64,000 bases of DNA from Pedobacter sp. GTDB taxonomy: Bacteria > Bacteroidota > Bacteroidia > Sphingobacteriales > Sphingobacteriaceae. The stretch covers positions 152,762 through 216,761 of the forward strand of contig NZ_JAVHXT010000007.1 of assembly GCF_031119335.1 (NCBI RefSeq). Reading direction: 5' to 3'. The position numbers were made by a program, and so were the translations under genes. Below, one piece after another: positions 45,172 to 53,826 of this stretch; positions within the stretch are counted from its first letter, which is position 1, and each line of letters starts with the position of its first letter. The notes under the pieces were generated by a model. That model searched no databases, was not told the DNA's origin, and saw only the letters and a list, made by a program, of their open reading frames with translations.

Positions 45172-46872
45172 TTAATTTACGTTACAATTCTTTTCTAAGC
45201 ATTTCCATGTAGTGCCGTTATAGAGCTTTACACAGCCTGCCGAGTTGTCGTAAATTAGCATTCCTTCTATTGGCGAAGCAATTGTGGCAGTATTCACTAC
45301 CCTAGTAATTACAAAGCCTTTGTCTTTAGATTCTATAGCTATAAAACCGTTAGGTACATTTTTAGGCCACCCGTTGCCAAAGCCCGCCAAATCCGAAATC
45401 CCTATCTGGGTATAGTTGTCTGGTGTTCCCGTAGCTGGTGGATTGGTACAACCCCCAATAACGGTTATAGTTACGGTTGCATTATCACAGCTCGAAGTAC
45501 TGGCAGTGCTACAAATACTGTAAACCAATGTATATGTTCCTGCAGGTACGCTCGCAGCAACAGAAACAATACCCGAAGCATTAACCGAAACTCCCGAATT
45601 GGTACTAGAAACTTGATTTAGCGTAACATTGGAAGTGGTAGCAGCCGCACCGTTAAAAACAGCAAAATCATTACTTAGAACACTTGTTGCTGCGCTGCTG
45701 CCTGCGGTTATGCTATAGGTGTCGTCGTTTGCTTGTGGCGGCAATGTGCCGTCGACATTAGCACAAAGCCCAATATTAGTTACCTGCGGTGCAGCACAGC
45801 TTGTACAGGCAAAACTAACATTTGCCAATGCCGCACTTGCCACGGTACTGCCTGCTGCATTTACAAATACTGGTGCCGAATTAAATATCTGCGACTGGCC
45901 TTGGGAACCGGAACTGGCTGCAACATCTGGATTATAACTTGTGTATCTCGTAAAGTCGAGGTTGGGCCCCACTTTTGCACCATTAGGGTTAATTGAGTTT
46001 TTGATGTAAATATACCCAAGCTTAGTGTTTGAGGTTGGGCCTTTTATGACTGCGCCGTTAGGCTGAAGGTTGTTCAACTTGGCTAGCCCTTCGTTATAAA
46101 ACGTAGAAGTGCCTGTACCGTTGATTGTGCCTTCGCTGTAAAGTGTTCCGTAATTCTCCAGCTTTCCGTTATTACCTATATCTATTTGCCCAGAGGTAAC
46201 GTTAAAGGTACCGGTGTTGATTACCGTACCGCCATTTAAGTTATAGCCGTTGTTAGAATTAAATGTACCACAATTGATATATTTGGTGGCAGAACTACTA
46301 TTAAAACTAGAGCCAACGTTTATTAGGCTCCAGTTTCTAAAGGTGGTGTTTCCAGCAACATTGATATTTGAATTTATCGTTAGTGTGCCATGGTTGTCTA
46401 TAATATTAGTGGCGTTCGAGTTTTGAAATCCTAATACCCCAACCTGTATTGTACCTTGATTATTTAAAGTGTTGGTTTGCCCATTGAACTCAAAATTATT
46501 TCCTCCGCTTCCAGCTCTTAAAACACCACCGCTTTGGATATTTGCCAATAAATTAGCATGAATGGAAATGGACTGATTGAATATGAGCGTTCCACCAATC
46601 TCAAAGGTAATGTTTTGTCCGCTTGAAGTATTAACGTTGTTTTGTATGGTTAAGGTTACACCCGGTGCAACGCATATCTTACTATTGTTTTGAAAAGCAA
46701 CATCTCCTAGAGTAGCATTACTAGAGAAGCAAACGGTTTCATTGCTGGTAAAAGTAAAATTGCCACTTGTTGGGCCCGTTATAGAGCAACCTGTGCATTG
46801 TGCTAATGCATCGTTACAAAAAAAAGAGAAAAATACAAGTAGGGTGAGGAGGTTAATATAAATGTTTTTCAT
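45172..46872 (-). CDS. Large exported beta-rich surface protein
   Basis: A 566-residue protein with a signal peptide (about 1-24, ending DALAQ). The first part (about 25-300) is Asn/Gly/Thr-rich with short repeating strands (VNTSSGQNITFEIGGTLIFNQSISIHANLLANIQSGG), which looks like a right-handed beta-helix or pectate-lyase-like stack. Then comes an Ig-like segment of about 90 residues (DDTYSITAGSSAATSVLSNDF), and a cysteine-containing C-terminal module (GMLIYDNSAGCVKLYNGTTWKC). That last module recurs in Bacteroidota surface proteins. It lacks the usual T9SS tail. It may be an adhesin, but this is inference. Confidence 0.7.
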   Translation of the reverse strand: MKNIYINLLTLLVFFSFFCNDALAQCTGCSITGPTSGNFTFTSNETVCFSSNATLGDVAFQNNSKICVAPGVTLTIQNNVNTSSGQNITFEIGGTLIFNQSISIHANLLANIQSGGVLRAGSGGNNFEFNGQTNTLNNQGTIQVGVLGFQNSNATNIIDNHGTLTINSNINVAGNTTFRNWSLINVGSSFNSSSATKYINCGTFNSNNGYNLNGGTVINTGTFNVTSGQIDIGNNGKLENYGTLYSEGTINGTGTSTFYNEGLAKLNNLQPNGAVIKGPTSNTKLGYIYIKNSINPNGAKVGPNLDFTRYTSYNPDVAASSGSQGQSQIFNSAPVFVNAAGSTVASAALANVSFACTSCAAPQVTNIGLCANVDGTLPPQANDDTYSITAGSSAATSVLSNDFAVFNGAAATTSNVTLNQVSSTNSGVSVNASGIVSVAASVPAGTYTLVYSICSTASTSSCDNATVTITVIGGCTNPPATGTPDNYTQIGISDLAGFGNGWPKNVPNGFIAIESKDKGFVITRVVNTATIASPIEGMLIYDNSAGCVKLYNGTTWKCLEKNCNVN

Positions 46873-47189
46873 TTTTGGTAGGTAAATTCTATTTCTCGGA
46901 CGGTATCTTCATATTCTCGGCGCAAAAATATGCAAAATCGCCACTTTAACTACAAAAACTCAGAAATATTAGATTAATATGGAGAAAATTTGCTCCATAT
47001 TTTCTAAATAACACCTAAAATGGTTGAAATATGATAGATTTATTGAAAGCTTATTGAATTACGCCAAGTGATTGCATATAGATTGGTAAATCTGAGACAA
47101 TAAGAAATGACCTGTCTGTGTTTTGTGCTAATTCAATAAGTGTAAAACTTTACCAATTAATTATGAAGAAATTTTAAGCAGACAATTAA
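46873..47189. other. Gene-free stretch between two minus-strand genes
   Basis: No supported gene. One hairpin is visible: AATATGGAG at 46976-46984 pairs with CTCCATATT at 46993-47001, without a clear T run. The stretch includes the leader of the surface-protein gene; I see no clear promoter match. Confidence 0.5.
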
Positions 47190-48644
47190 TCATGTTTTAC
47201 TATTGACGTAGTTTCTTAACCACACAGTAAGATTATCATCCGAAGGAAGTTCCATCTTTTTCCTCAAATTATAACGTATAGTTTCTACTGTTTTTGGAGA
47301 CCTAAAGGTATAAGTTGAAATTTCCTTTGTGGTAAAGCCTAAATAAATATGAGCTGCTATGGTAAGTTCGGCAGTGGTGAGCTTAGCACTAAGAATTAAC
47401 ATTTTCCCTAAAAAACTTGGATAGACTTCTTGAAAACGAGGCCAAAACTTAGGTGAGTTTTCTTTTGCTAATTTTACTACCTCGTCAAAAGATTCGTTAA
47501 CTTTTTGAGTAAGTTCCTGCACCACTTCTTCTTTTTCTTCAAGTGATGTCTTAAATTTTTCAGTTTTATTTTGGTTTTTTATATAGAGAAAAGCAAGCAC
47601 AGTAAGTATAATTCCGGCAAATATTAAAGAAAGGATTAATTTTTTTTGCTTTGACCAATGTTCTTCTTCTTTATCTTTCATCAATATTTTGATTGCCGAA
47701 TCTGTCGCGTTTTTTTGTTTTTCGGTTATTTTTTTATCAAAATCTGCTTGCTTTTTAAGGTGTATATTTGCCTTTTCTTCATTTCCGAGTGCAGTATATG
47801 TATCTGAAATCAACTTGTCTATATCTGAAAAGCTTTGCTCCTGAATGGAATTCTCTTCCATAATCCGCACTGTTTCTAAGTAATATTTTAAGGCTTCTTT
47901 ATATTTTTTTTGTTGGGCATAATATTTTGCGTAACCCATATACACCATGTGCTTTACGGGATTTTTGTATTTATCTAATAAACTTTCCGCACTTTTCATT
48001 TCTGCATATGCTTTTTTACTTTCTCCAGCTTCCAATAGGTGTTTTGATCTATAATAACTGAAATAGGAAAGCTGTATCGACATTTGATCTTCGGGCAGTA
48101 AGATTAAAATTTCGTCTGCCAGTTTTATAAACTTTGCACCAATTTTAGCGCTTTTCCCGGTATAATGATCTGCTATATTATAATAGGCTGAAGCGAGATT
48201 TAACGAATCTGATCTGTTTTTTGGAGATAGAGAAGCGATAAGTTTTGCACACTCGTGGTACATTTTTAGCGATTCGGAACGCATACCAAGCTTATCATAA
48301 GTAGATGCGTACACTTCAAGGATGATAGCCTTTAATTGCACATCGTCATCGGGGCAATTTTGTTTTGCTTCCTCTGCGTATTGCAATGCCTGTTCAGACA
48401 AACCTAAGTAAGATGCTGAAGCAGCCATTTTGTAAGCACTTTCTGCAATCAGAAGTTTATTATTATCTTTCTTTGAAAGATCATAGGCTAGTTTGGAAAA
48501 CTCCAACGCCTTCAAGTAATTATATTCTATGTTATAATTTCTTGACTTTTTAAGATATTCTTTTATCTGTTTTTCATTGGTGCTTTGAGCATTTAGTGCT
48601 AGGCCAAAGAACATCAAAAAAATAAGACCACTGTGTTTTAGCAT
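47190..48644 (-). CDS. TPR membrane regulator with C-terminal LuxR-type HTH
   Basis: A 484-residue protein. A signal-like N-terminus (about 1-19) precedes TPR helices (about 25-320; EYNYLKALEFSKLAYDLSKKDNN; KYKEALKYYLETVRIMEE). One membrane helix (about 334-354) and a coiled coil (about 355-400) follow. The C-terminal helix-turn-helix (about 425-480) reads LTTAELTIAAHIYLGFTTKEISTYTFRSPKTVETIRYNLRKKM, typical of GerE/LuxR DNA-binding heads. The layout, periplasmic TPR with cytosolic HTH, is a known Bacteroidota class that senses envelope signals and binds DNA while membrane-tethered. Its target may include the adjacent surface-protein gene (inference). Confidence 0.85.
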   Translation of the reverse strand: MLKHSGLIFLMFFGLALNAQSTNEKQIKEYLKKSRNYNIEYNYLKALEFSKLAYDLSKKDNNKLLIAESAYKMAASASYLGLSEQALQYAEEAKQNCPDDDVQLKAIILEVYASTYDKLGMRSESLKMYHECAKLIASLSPKNRSDSLNLASAYYNIADHYTGKSAKIGAKFIKLADEILILLPEDQMSIQLSYFSYYRSKHLLEAGESKKAYAEMKSAESLLDKYKNPVKHMVYMGYAKYYAQQKKYKEALKYYLETVRIMEENSIQEQSFSDIDKLISDTYTALGNEEKANIHLKKQADFDKKITEKQKNATDSAIKILMKDKEEEHWSKQKKLILSLIFAGIILTVLAFLYIKNQNKTEKFKTSLEEKEEVVQELTQKVNESFDEVVKLAKENSPKFWPRFQEVYPSFLGKMLILSAKLTTAELTIAAHIYLGFTTKEISTYTFRSPKTVETIRYNLRKKMELPSDDNLTVWLRNYVNSKT

Positions 48645-49001
48645 ATTAGGATGATTCTATTACAAAGATAGAAATAAATTAAATGCTAATGATCTATTGA
48701 AAATATAGGTAAAGCAGTGTTTTTCTGTGCTAGAGAAAGTATATAATCTATTTCTTATTTACGCCAATGCACTTTTAAAGAGATTATTGGACAAGAAGCA
48801 ACACTTGCTGCAATGCCTGTTTTCAACCACCATCATACATGGTCGGCAAAAGAATGACAAATGAAACACACAAAAGCAACATATGAATCACACATGAAAG
48901 AATACGCAAAAAGCGACTATTAGCGAACGTTTCCGCTTATCATTCATCATTCTCTCCTCCAATCATTGCCAAATCTCGCATCAATTTCTTATTTTGCACC
49001 A
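48645..49001. other. Gene-free stretch with partial duplication of the holB 5' end
   Basis: No supported gene. Bases 48751-48806 repeat the leader and first codons of holB: TTTAAAGAGATTATTGGACA and two more bases at 48774-48795 are identical to 49008-49029, and the preceding TTTCTTATTT and CCAATGCA match too. In the copy the ATG at 48765 is followed after two codons by TAA, so it is dead. The rest is AT-rich and featureless. Confidence 0.85.
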
Positions 49002-50147
49002 ATGCAGTTTAAAGAGATTATTGGACAAGACAGCGTAAAGCAACACTTATTACAAACCGTTGCAGAGAATAGGGTGAGCCATGCGCAACTCTTTCTTTCA
49101 CCTGCCGGAAGTGGCGCTGTGCCGCTCGCTATTGCCTATGCTCAATACATCAACTGCGAACAAAAAACACCCGAGGATAGCTGCGGCGAGTGTTCGTCTT
49201 GTCGTAAATACGAGCGTTTAATCCACCCAGATTTACATTTTTCCTATCCTTTTTTTGCATCGAAAGATGTGAAAATAGCCACTGATGTGTTGGAAGAATG
49301 GCGTAACATGGTGCTAGAAAATCCTTACTTCGATTTGGATATTTGGCGTTCTAAACTAAGTGCGGATAACAAACAGGCCAACATTAACATTGCCGAAGCA
49401 CATGATATCATCAAGAAATTAAGCTACAAAGCATTCGAGGCCGAGACTAAGGTTTTAATTATGTGGTTGCCCGAATATTTAGATCGAGAAGGCAATGCTT
49501 TGCTTAAAATTATCGAGGAACCACCTGCAAACACCTTGTTCATTCTCATAGCCCAAAATCAGGAACAAATTTTAACCACTATTTTGTCGCGTACGCAAAT
49601 AGTTAAAATTCCTAAACTGGCAGATGAGGTAGTGAAACAATATTTGATGGACAAAGCGAATTTGTCGGCACATCAGGCAGAAGAATACAGTTTTTTGGCC
49701 GATGGAAATTTGATTGAAGCCAATGCTTTACTAGCAGATCAAGTAAATAACAACGCAGGCTATTTTTCGGAGTGGCTGCGTATGGCCTACAGTAATAAAG
49801 TGCCAGATATGATGGCTTTTACCGAAACTGCAGCAAGCTGGGGCAGGGAAAATCAGAAGAATTACATCAAATACGGTATCAATTTTTTACGCGAATGTGG
49901 TTTAATTCTCAGTGGTGCCCAAGCCTTGGTAAAACTGCCTCCTCAGCACTTAGAAGTGGCAAAAAAATTATCAGCTGTGCTAAATATGGCTATGGTAGAG
50001 GCGCTTATTAACGAGTTGGAAAAGGCACATTACCATATCGAACGTAATGCGAATCCGAAAATTCTGTTTTTAGATGTATCTTTACAACTGGTAAAAATTA
50101 TAAAATTTAAAACGCTCCCGAAAGGGACTCAATATATATACACGTAA
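49002..50147 (+). CDS. holB: DNA polymerase III subunit delta'
   Basis: A 381-residue clamp-loader subunit with the AAA+ fold: MQFKEIIGQDSVKQHLLQTVAENRVSHAQLFLSPAGSG (degenerate P-loop, as expected for delta'). A four-cysteine zinc site follows (NCEQKTPEDSCGECSSCRKY), then EAETKVLIMWLPEYLDREGNALLKIIEEPP with the SRC-equivalent SRTQ. ATG 49002 is preferred to TTG 48966, which only adds leader sequence. The gene leads holB-ricT-gldH, an order I remember in other Bacteroidota. A non-functional partial copy of its 5' end lies about 235 bases upstream. Confidence 0.93.
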   Translation: MQFKEIIGQDSVKQHLLQTVAENRVSHAQLFLSPAGSGAVPLAIAYAQYINCEQKTPEDSCGECSSCRKYERLIHPDLHFSYPFFASKDVKIATDVLEEWRNMVLENPYFDLDIWRSKLSADNKQANINIAEAHDIIKKLSYKAFEAETKVLIMWLPEYLDREGNALLKIIEEPPANTLFILIAQNQEQILTTILSRTQIVKIPKLADEVVKQYLMDKANLSAHQAEEYSFLADGNLIEANALLADQVNNNAGYFSEWLRMAYSNKVPDMMAFTETAASWGRENQKNYIKYGINFLRECGLILSGAQALVKLPPQHLEVAKKLSAVLNMAMVEALINELEKAHYHIERNANPKILFLDVSLQLVKIIKFKTLPKGTQYIYT

Positions 50148-50148
50148 T

Positions 50149-51714
50149 ATGGGATGTGGAAGTTGCTCGACGGGAGGTGGTTGCGCCCCCGCTGGCTGCA
50201 AAAGTAACGGCTCTTGCCTTACTGGAGGCTGCCAAAAAATGGAAGTACACGACTGGTTGTCTAATTTAGATATGCCATCAAATTATAGATCTTTTCCAAT
50301 TATCGAAGTTAAATTTAAAGGCTCTAGAAAGGAGTTTTTTGTAAATAACGATGATATCTATTTGGAAATAGGTGAGCTAATTGCTGTTGAAGGTGCTACT
50401 GGTGGCTACGATATTGGTCACGTATCGTTAACTGGCGAATTGGTGCGTACGCAATTGAAACGCAGAAAAACACCGATAGATCAGGTTACCCGCAAGGTTT
50501 ACAGAAAAGCTACAGAGGCTGATGTAGAAAAATGGAAAATAGCAAAAGGGCTGGAGTGGGAAACCATGCACAAAGCACGTACGCTAGCTTTAGATTTGAA
50601 GCTTTCCATGAAAATTAGCGATGTAGATTACCAAGGTGATAGAACGAAAGCGACTTTCTTTTATACTGCAGAAGGTAGGGTAGATTTTAGGGAGCTGATC
50701 AAAAAAATGGCAGAATCTTTCCGTATTCGTATCGAAATGCGCCAAATCGGGATGCGCCAGGAGGCGGGTCGTTTGGGTGGTATTGGTTCTTGTGGTCGCG
50801 AATTGTGCTGCTCTACGTGGCTAACTAACTTCAAAACGGTTTCTACTGCTGCGGCTCGTTACCAAAATTTATCATTAAACACCCTAAAACTTGCCGGCCA
50901 GTGCGGTAAGCTAAAGTGCTGCTTAAACTACGAGCTAGACACTTATTTAGATGCTTTGAAGGATATTCCCGATCGTATCGAATCACTACAAACTGAGGTT
51001 GGTGTTGCCCGTCATCAGAAAACAGATATCTTCAAAAAACTGATGTGGTTCAGCTATGCTAATCAAGAAGATTGGATTCCCCTAAAAGTTGACCGTGTGA
51101 AAGAAATCATGGCAATGAATAAACGTGGCGAAAAACCAAGTAACTTGAAAGATGAAGCCGTAGAATTGAAAACTACTACCGTGGTTGAGAAAGTTCATGA
51201 TTACGAGAATGTGGTTGGTCAGGACAGTTTAACACGTTTAGACGATAAGAACCGAAACAGAAACAACCGTAACCGTAATAACAACAACAGAAATGATAGA
51301 GATCGCGGAGAGCGTGGAGAACGTGATAGAAATAGATCTCAGCCTAATCCAGGGGGTGATAAAGAGAACAGTGGCAACAGAAACGGACAAGCTAGTTTTA
51401 AAAATAGAGACAAACAGCAAAACCAAAATAGGCCACAACAACAGAAAGCTCAAGATAGACCTCAGCAAGATCAAAACCAGAGAAATCAGCCTAGACAGGA
51501 AAATAACAAACCGCAACAAAACCAGCGACCACAACAAAAACCTGTAGAGGCTAAAGCTAACGACAATGCGCCTAAAGGTCCGCAAACACCGCAGGCAGAG
51601 GGTGGAAATACAGAGCAAAAACGTAACAACAGAAATAGGAATAAAAACCGCAATAAGAATAGGGAACAAGGAGAACGGAATAAAGACCAAGGACCAAAAC
51701 CAAATGGAGAATAA
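50149..51714 (+). CDS. ricT: RicT-like PSP1 protein with low-complexity tail
   Basis: A 521-residue cytosolic protein starting one base after the holB stop. The N-terminus is cysteine-rich (C3, C6, C12, C17, C23, C28), then the PSP1 domain (about 35-290) with GIGSCGRELCCSTWL and AGQCGKLKCCLNYE. In Bacillus the related YaaT/RicT is part of an Fe-S complex controlling RNA processing. Residues about 363-521 are a disordered Asn/Arg/Gln/Lys/Glu tail, much longer than in Bacillus, that may bind RNA. The stop overlaps the gldH start by eleven bases. Confidence 0.9.
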   Translation: MGCGSCSTGGGCAPAGCKSNGSCLTGGCQKMEVHDWLSNLDMPSNYRSFPIIEVKFKGSRKEFFVNNDDIYLEIGELIAVEGATGGYDIGHVSLTGELVRTQLKRRKTPIDQVTRKVYRKATEADVEKWKIAKGLEWETMHKARTLALDLKLSMKISDVDYQGDRTKATFFYTAEGRVDFRELIKKMAESFRIRIEMRQIGMRQEAGRLGGIGSCGRELCCSTWLTNFKTVSTAAARYQNLSLNTLKLAGQCGKLKCCLNYELDTYLDALKDIPDRIESLQTEVGVARHQKTDIFKKLMWFSYANQEDWIPLKVDRVKEIMAMNKRGEKPSNLKDEAVELKTTTVVEKVHDYENVVGQDSLTRLDDKNRNRNNRNRNNNNRNDRDRGERGERDRNRSQPNPGGDKENSGNRNGQASFKNRDKQQNQNRPQQQKAQDRPQQDQNQRNQPRQENNKPQQNQRPQQKPVEAKANDNAPKGPQTPQAEGGNTEQKRNNRNRNKNRNKNREQGERNKDQGPKPNGE

Positions 51715-52291
51715 GGTTGTGTTTAATGAATTCCAAGTGTTTGAGGAAGCAAAGCGCAAGGATCTTCCTTTCTACGTCATTGCGAGGAGGAACAACAGCC
51801 TGCTCCGACAATTCGGAGAAGCAATCTTTTATGCTAGAAAGTCGCTAAAACTCTTCGCCTTCTTCTGTCTTTTGTTTACTTTCTCTTCCTGCAATTTCGA
51901 TACTGTAGTTGATACCAATCAAAGTATGGAGAATAACCGCTGGCTATATGCCAATTCGGCAAAAGCAGAGTTTGATATTGAAGATGCGACCAAGTCTTAT
52001 CAGGTGAATTTTAAGCTGCGTATCAATACCGAATACAGATTTTCGAATTTGTACGTTTTGGCAACAATGAAAGATGCCAAAAGCCGTAAAAGAATACGCT
52101 ATCAGTTTAAAGTAGCTAAAGAAGATGGCGTTTGGTTAGGAAAAGGCTCTGGAGATTTGTACACCTACACCTTTCCTTTGCTTAAAAATCATCGCTTTGC
52201 GGATACCGGGAAGTACAGCATAGAAATAGAGCAAAATATGCGAGATAATCCGTTGGTAGGCGTAAGCGATGTGGGGATTGAAGTGAAGTAA
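51704..52291 (+). CDS. gldH: Gliding motility lipoprotein GldH with repeat-derived N-terminal extension
   Basis: A 195-residue protein from ATG 51704. Residues about 47-62 form a lipoprotein signal (SLKLFAFFCLLFTFSSC, lipobox C63), then the GldH body (MENNRWLYANSAKAEFDIEDATKSYQ; GDLYTYTFPLLKNHRFADTGKYSIEIEQNMRDNPL). GldH is needed for gliding and is linked to the T9SS apparatus. Residues about 25-42 are coded by a half-copy of the dispersed palindrome. No ATG, GTG or TTG lies in frame between that repeat and the signal core, so the start is upstream or inside it. A lipoprotein signal 45 residues from the start is unusual. Confidence 0.85.
   Translation: MENKVVFNEFQVFEEAKRKDLPFYVIARRNNSLLRQFGEAIFYARKSLKLFAFFCLLFTFSSCNFDTVVDTNQSMENNRWLYANSAKAEFDIEDATKSYQVNFKLRINTEYRFSNLYVLATMKDAKSRKRIRYQFKVAKEDGVWLGKGSGDLYTYTFPLLKNHRFADTGKYSIEIEQNMRDNPLVGVSDVGIEVK
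51775..51830. repeat. CGTCATTGCGAGG half-repeat inside the gldH coding region
   Basis: CGTCATTGCGAGG at 51775-51787 and GAAGCAATCTTTT at 51818-51830 are the two ends of one arm of the palindrome at 24456, separated by about 30 bases that are not in that copy. It lies inside the gldH frame and keeps it open. Confidence 0.85.
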
Positions 52292-52469
52292 TTTAGGTTA
52301 ATTGGTTAATCGTTTAACTGGTTAATTGGGATATTCCTCGCAATGACGCAATAGGCTTAATTGTCTCGCTAATCAAGAAAAACTTTGTGCTCTTGGTGCC
52401 TTTGTGGTTAAAATTGTAAATTGTTCGGTGGTTAACTGCAAACCGCTAACTGGAAAACTGATTGATTAT
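52292..52469. repeat. Short gap filled with dispersed repeats
   Basis: Contains GGTTAATTGGTTAATCG and GGTTAATTGGG units (as at 25429), a fragment CCTCGCAATGACG at 52338-52350, and CTTGGTGCCTTTGTGGTTAAA at about 52393. The last is a common intergenic motif whose inverse appears near 21628 (ACCACAAAGACACG). No gene is present. Confidence 0.65.
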
Positions 52470-53657
52470 ATGAAAAAGATATTATTTGCCTTGTGTTTGT
52501 TAACGATAGCCTTTGGTGCCAAAGCAGCCGAAATCAAGTTTTTAGAAAACCCAACCTGGACATCGGTGTTGGAGAAAGCGAAAAAGGAGAATAAGATCAT
52601 CTTTTTGGATGCCTATGCAACTTGGTGTGGTCCGTGTAAACAGATGGATGCAGAAACCTATACCAATCAGGCGGTGGCCGATTTTTATAACGCCAATTTC
52701 ATCAACGTTAAGTACGATATGGAAAAGGGCGAAGGCGCAATGCTGGCAGATCGCTACTACGTTTCAGCTTATCCAAACCTAGTTTTTATTAATCCAGATG
52801 GGGTAATGCTGCATAAAGCGGTAGGTTTTGTGGCGGCAAACGAATTTCTAACCTTGGCTAAAACCGCAAAAAATCCAGAGACACAGTACTACACACTTAA
52901 AAAGAGTGTAGCAAAGCTGACGAATGCACAGTTTTTGAAATTTGCAAAACAAGCAGTAGAACTTCAAGACGAGGATTTTGGTTACATCAGTAAGGATTTT
53001 ATAGCGGCAAAGCCAGATATTTTAGGCGATGCTGATTTGATAGATCTTTTGATGAACTATGCTTTCGTTTTACCAAAAGAAAAAGATTTAGCTTACTTTA
53101 AAAATAACAAAAGTAAAGTGTTAAGAGTAGGCAAGTATACCGATGATGACTTTGAAGAACGCTTGGTAAGCTTGGCGATCCAATTTGCACTTTCAGAAGA
53201 AGTTCAGGTAACTGATGAAATTGATTTCGAAGCTATCAAAAGTATCCTAGATAAATATGTTCCAGAGCGATCGTTCTTTGTCTTCAATTATTTTAAAACG
53301 CAGTATTTCTTAGAGAATAAAGAAATAGAGCCAGCTTTGGCGGCGTTTAGTGAAATAATAGATAATCCAACAAAAGTTGGTTATCAGCATGTGTGCAATG
53401 CCATGATGGGTTTTGGCCCAACCTTGTTCGAAGAAGGGAAGTTAGATTCCTATTTGGAAAAGTTCAATGCCATTCCTGTACCTGCAAAAGAAGCTGATTT
53501 GGCTTACCTTAAAGATTTCGTAAAAGCGATTATCTACATTAAAACTAAGCAAACCGATAAATTTAAAGAGACTGCGAATGCGATGTTGGCCAGCGCCAAT
53601 ACGCCAGAAGATATCAAGAAGGATTTGAGACAGGCCTTGCAGAATATGGGAAATTGA
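52470..53657 (+). CDS. Exported thioredoxin-domain protein with long C-terminal helical part
   Basis: A 395-residue protein with a signal peptide (about 1-19, ending GAKAA). A thioredoxin fold (about 22-140) carries C53-G-P-C56 (YATWCGPCKQMD) and the cis-Pro YPNLVFIN. The remaining 250 residues are helical and TPR-like (LAKTAKNPETQYYTLKKSVAKLTNAQFLKFAKQAVEL; DLAYLKDFVKAIIYIKTKQTDKF). It is likely a periplasmic thiol reductase or oxidase acting on a partner held by the helical part. ATG 52470 is preferred because it starts directly at the signal peptide; the upstream extension only translates a repeat. Confidence 0.88.
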   Translation: MKKILFALCLLTIAFGAKAAEIKFLENPTWTSVLEKAKKENKIIFLDAYATWCGPCKQMDAETYTNQAVADFYNANFINVKYDMEKGEGAMLADRYYVSAYPNLVFINPDGVMLHKAVGFVAANEFLTLAKTAKNPETQYYTLKKSVAKLTNAQFLKFAKQAVELQDEDFGYISKDFIAAKPDILGDADLIDLLMNYAFVLPKEKDLAYFKNNKSKVLRVGKYTDDDFEERLVSLAIQFALSEEVQVTDEIDFEAIKSILDKYVPERSFFVFNYFKTQYFLENKEIEPALAAFSEIIDNPTKVGYQHVCNAMMGFGPTLFEEGKLDSYLEKFNAIPVPAKEADLAYLKDFVKAIIYIKTKQTDKFKETANAMLASANTPEDIKKDLRQALQNMGN

Positions 53658-53826
53658 TTTGTTTTTGGTTAATCGGTTAATTGTTGAAACTGGTTAATCG
53701 TATCTCTGTATTATCGCTAATAGTCCTTTTCTCTCCCTTTTAGGGAGAACCGAAGTGAAACGCAGCTCATTGATGCCAAAATACAAATGTATAAAATCAT
53801 CAATAGATGCCGAAGGCAGAGAGGGG

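Noticed and set aside
51238..51759. A 173-residue antisense frame over ricT and gldH, very hydrophobic
   Set aside because: It is the complement of the low-complexity Asn/Arg/Gln tail of RicT, which gives Val/Leu/Ile/Phe-rich translation. It has no leader of its own and lies entirely within a conserved gene region.
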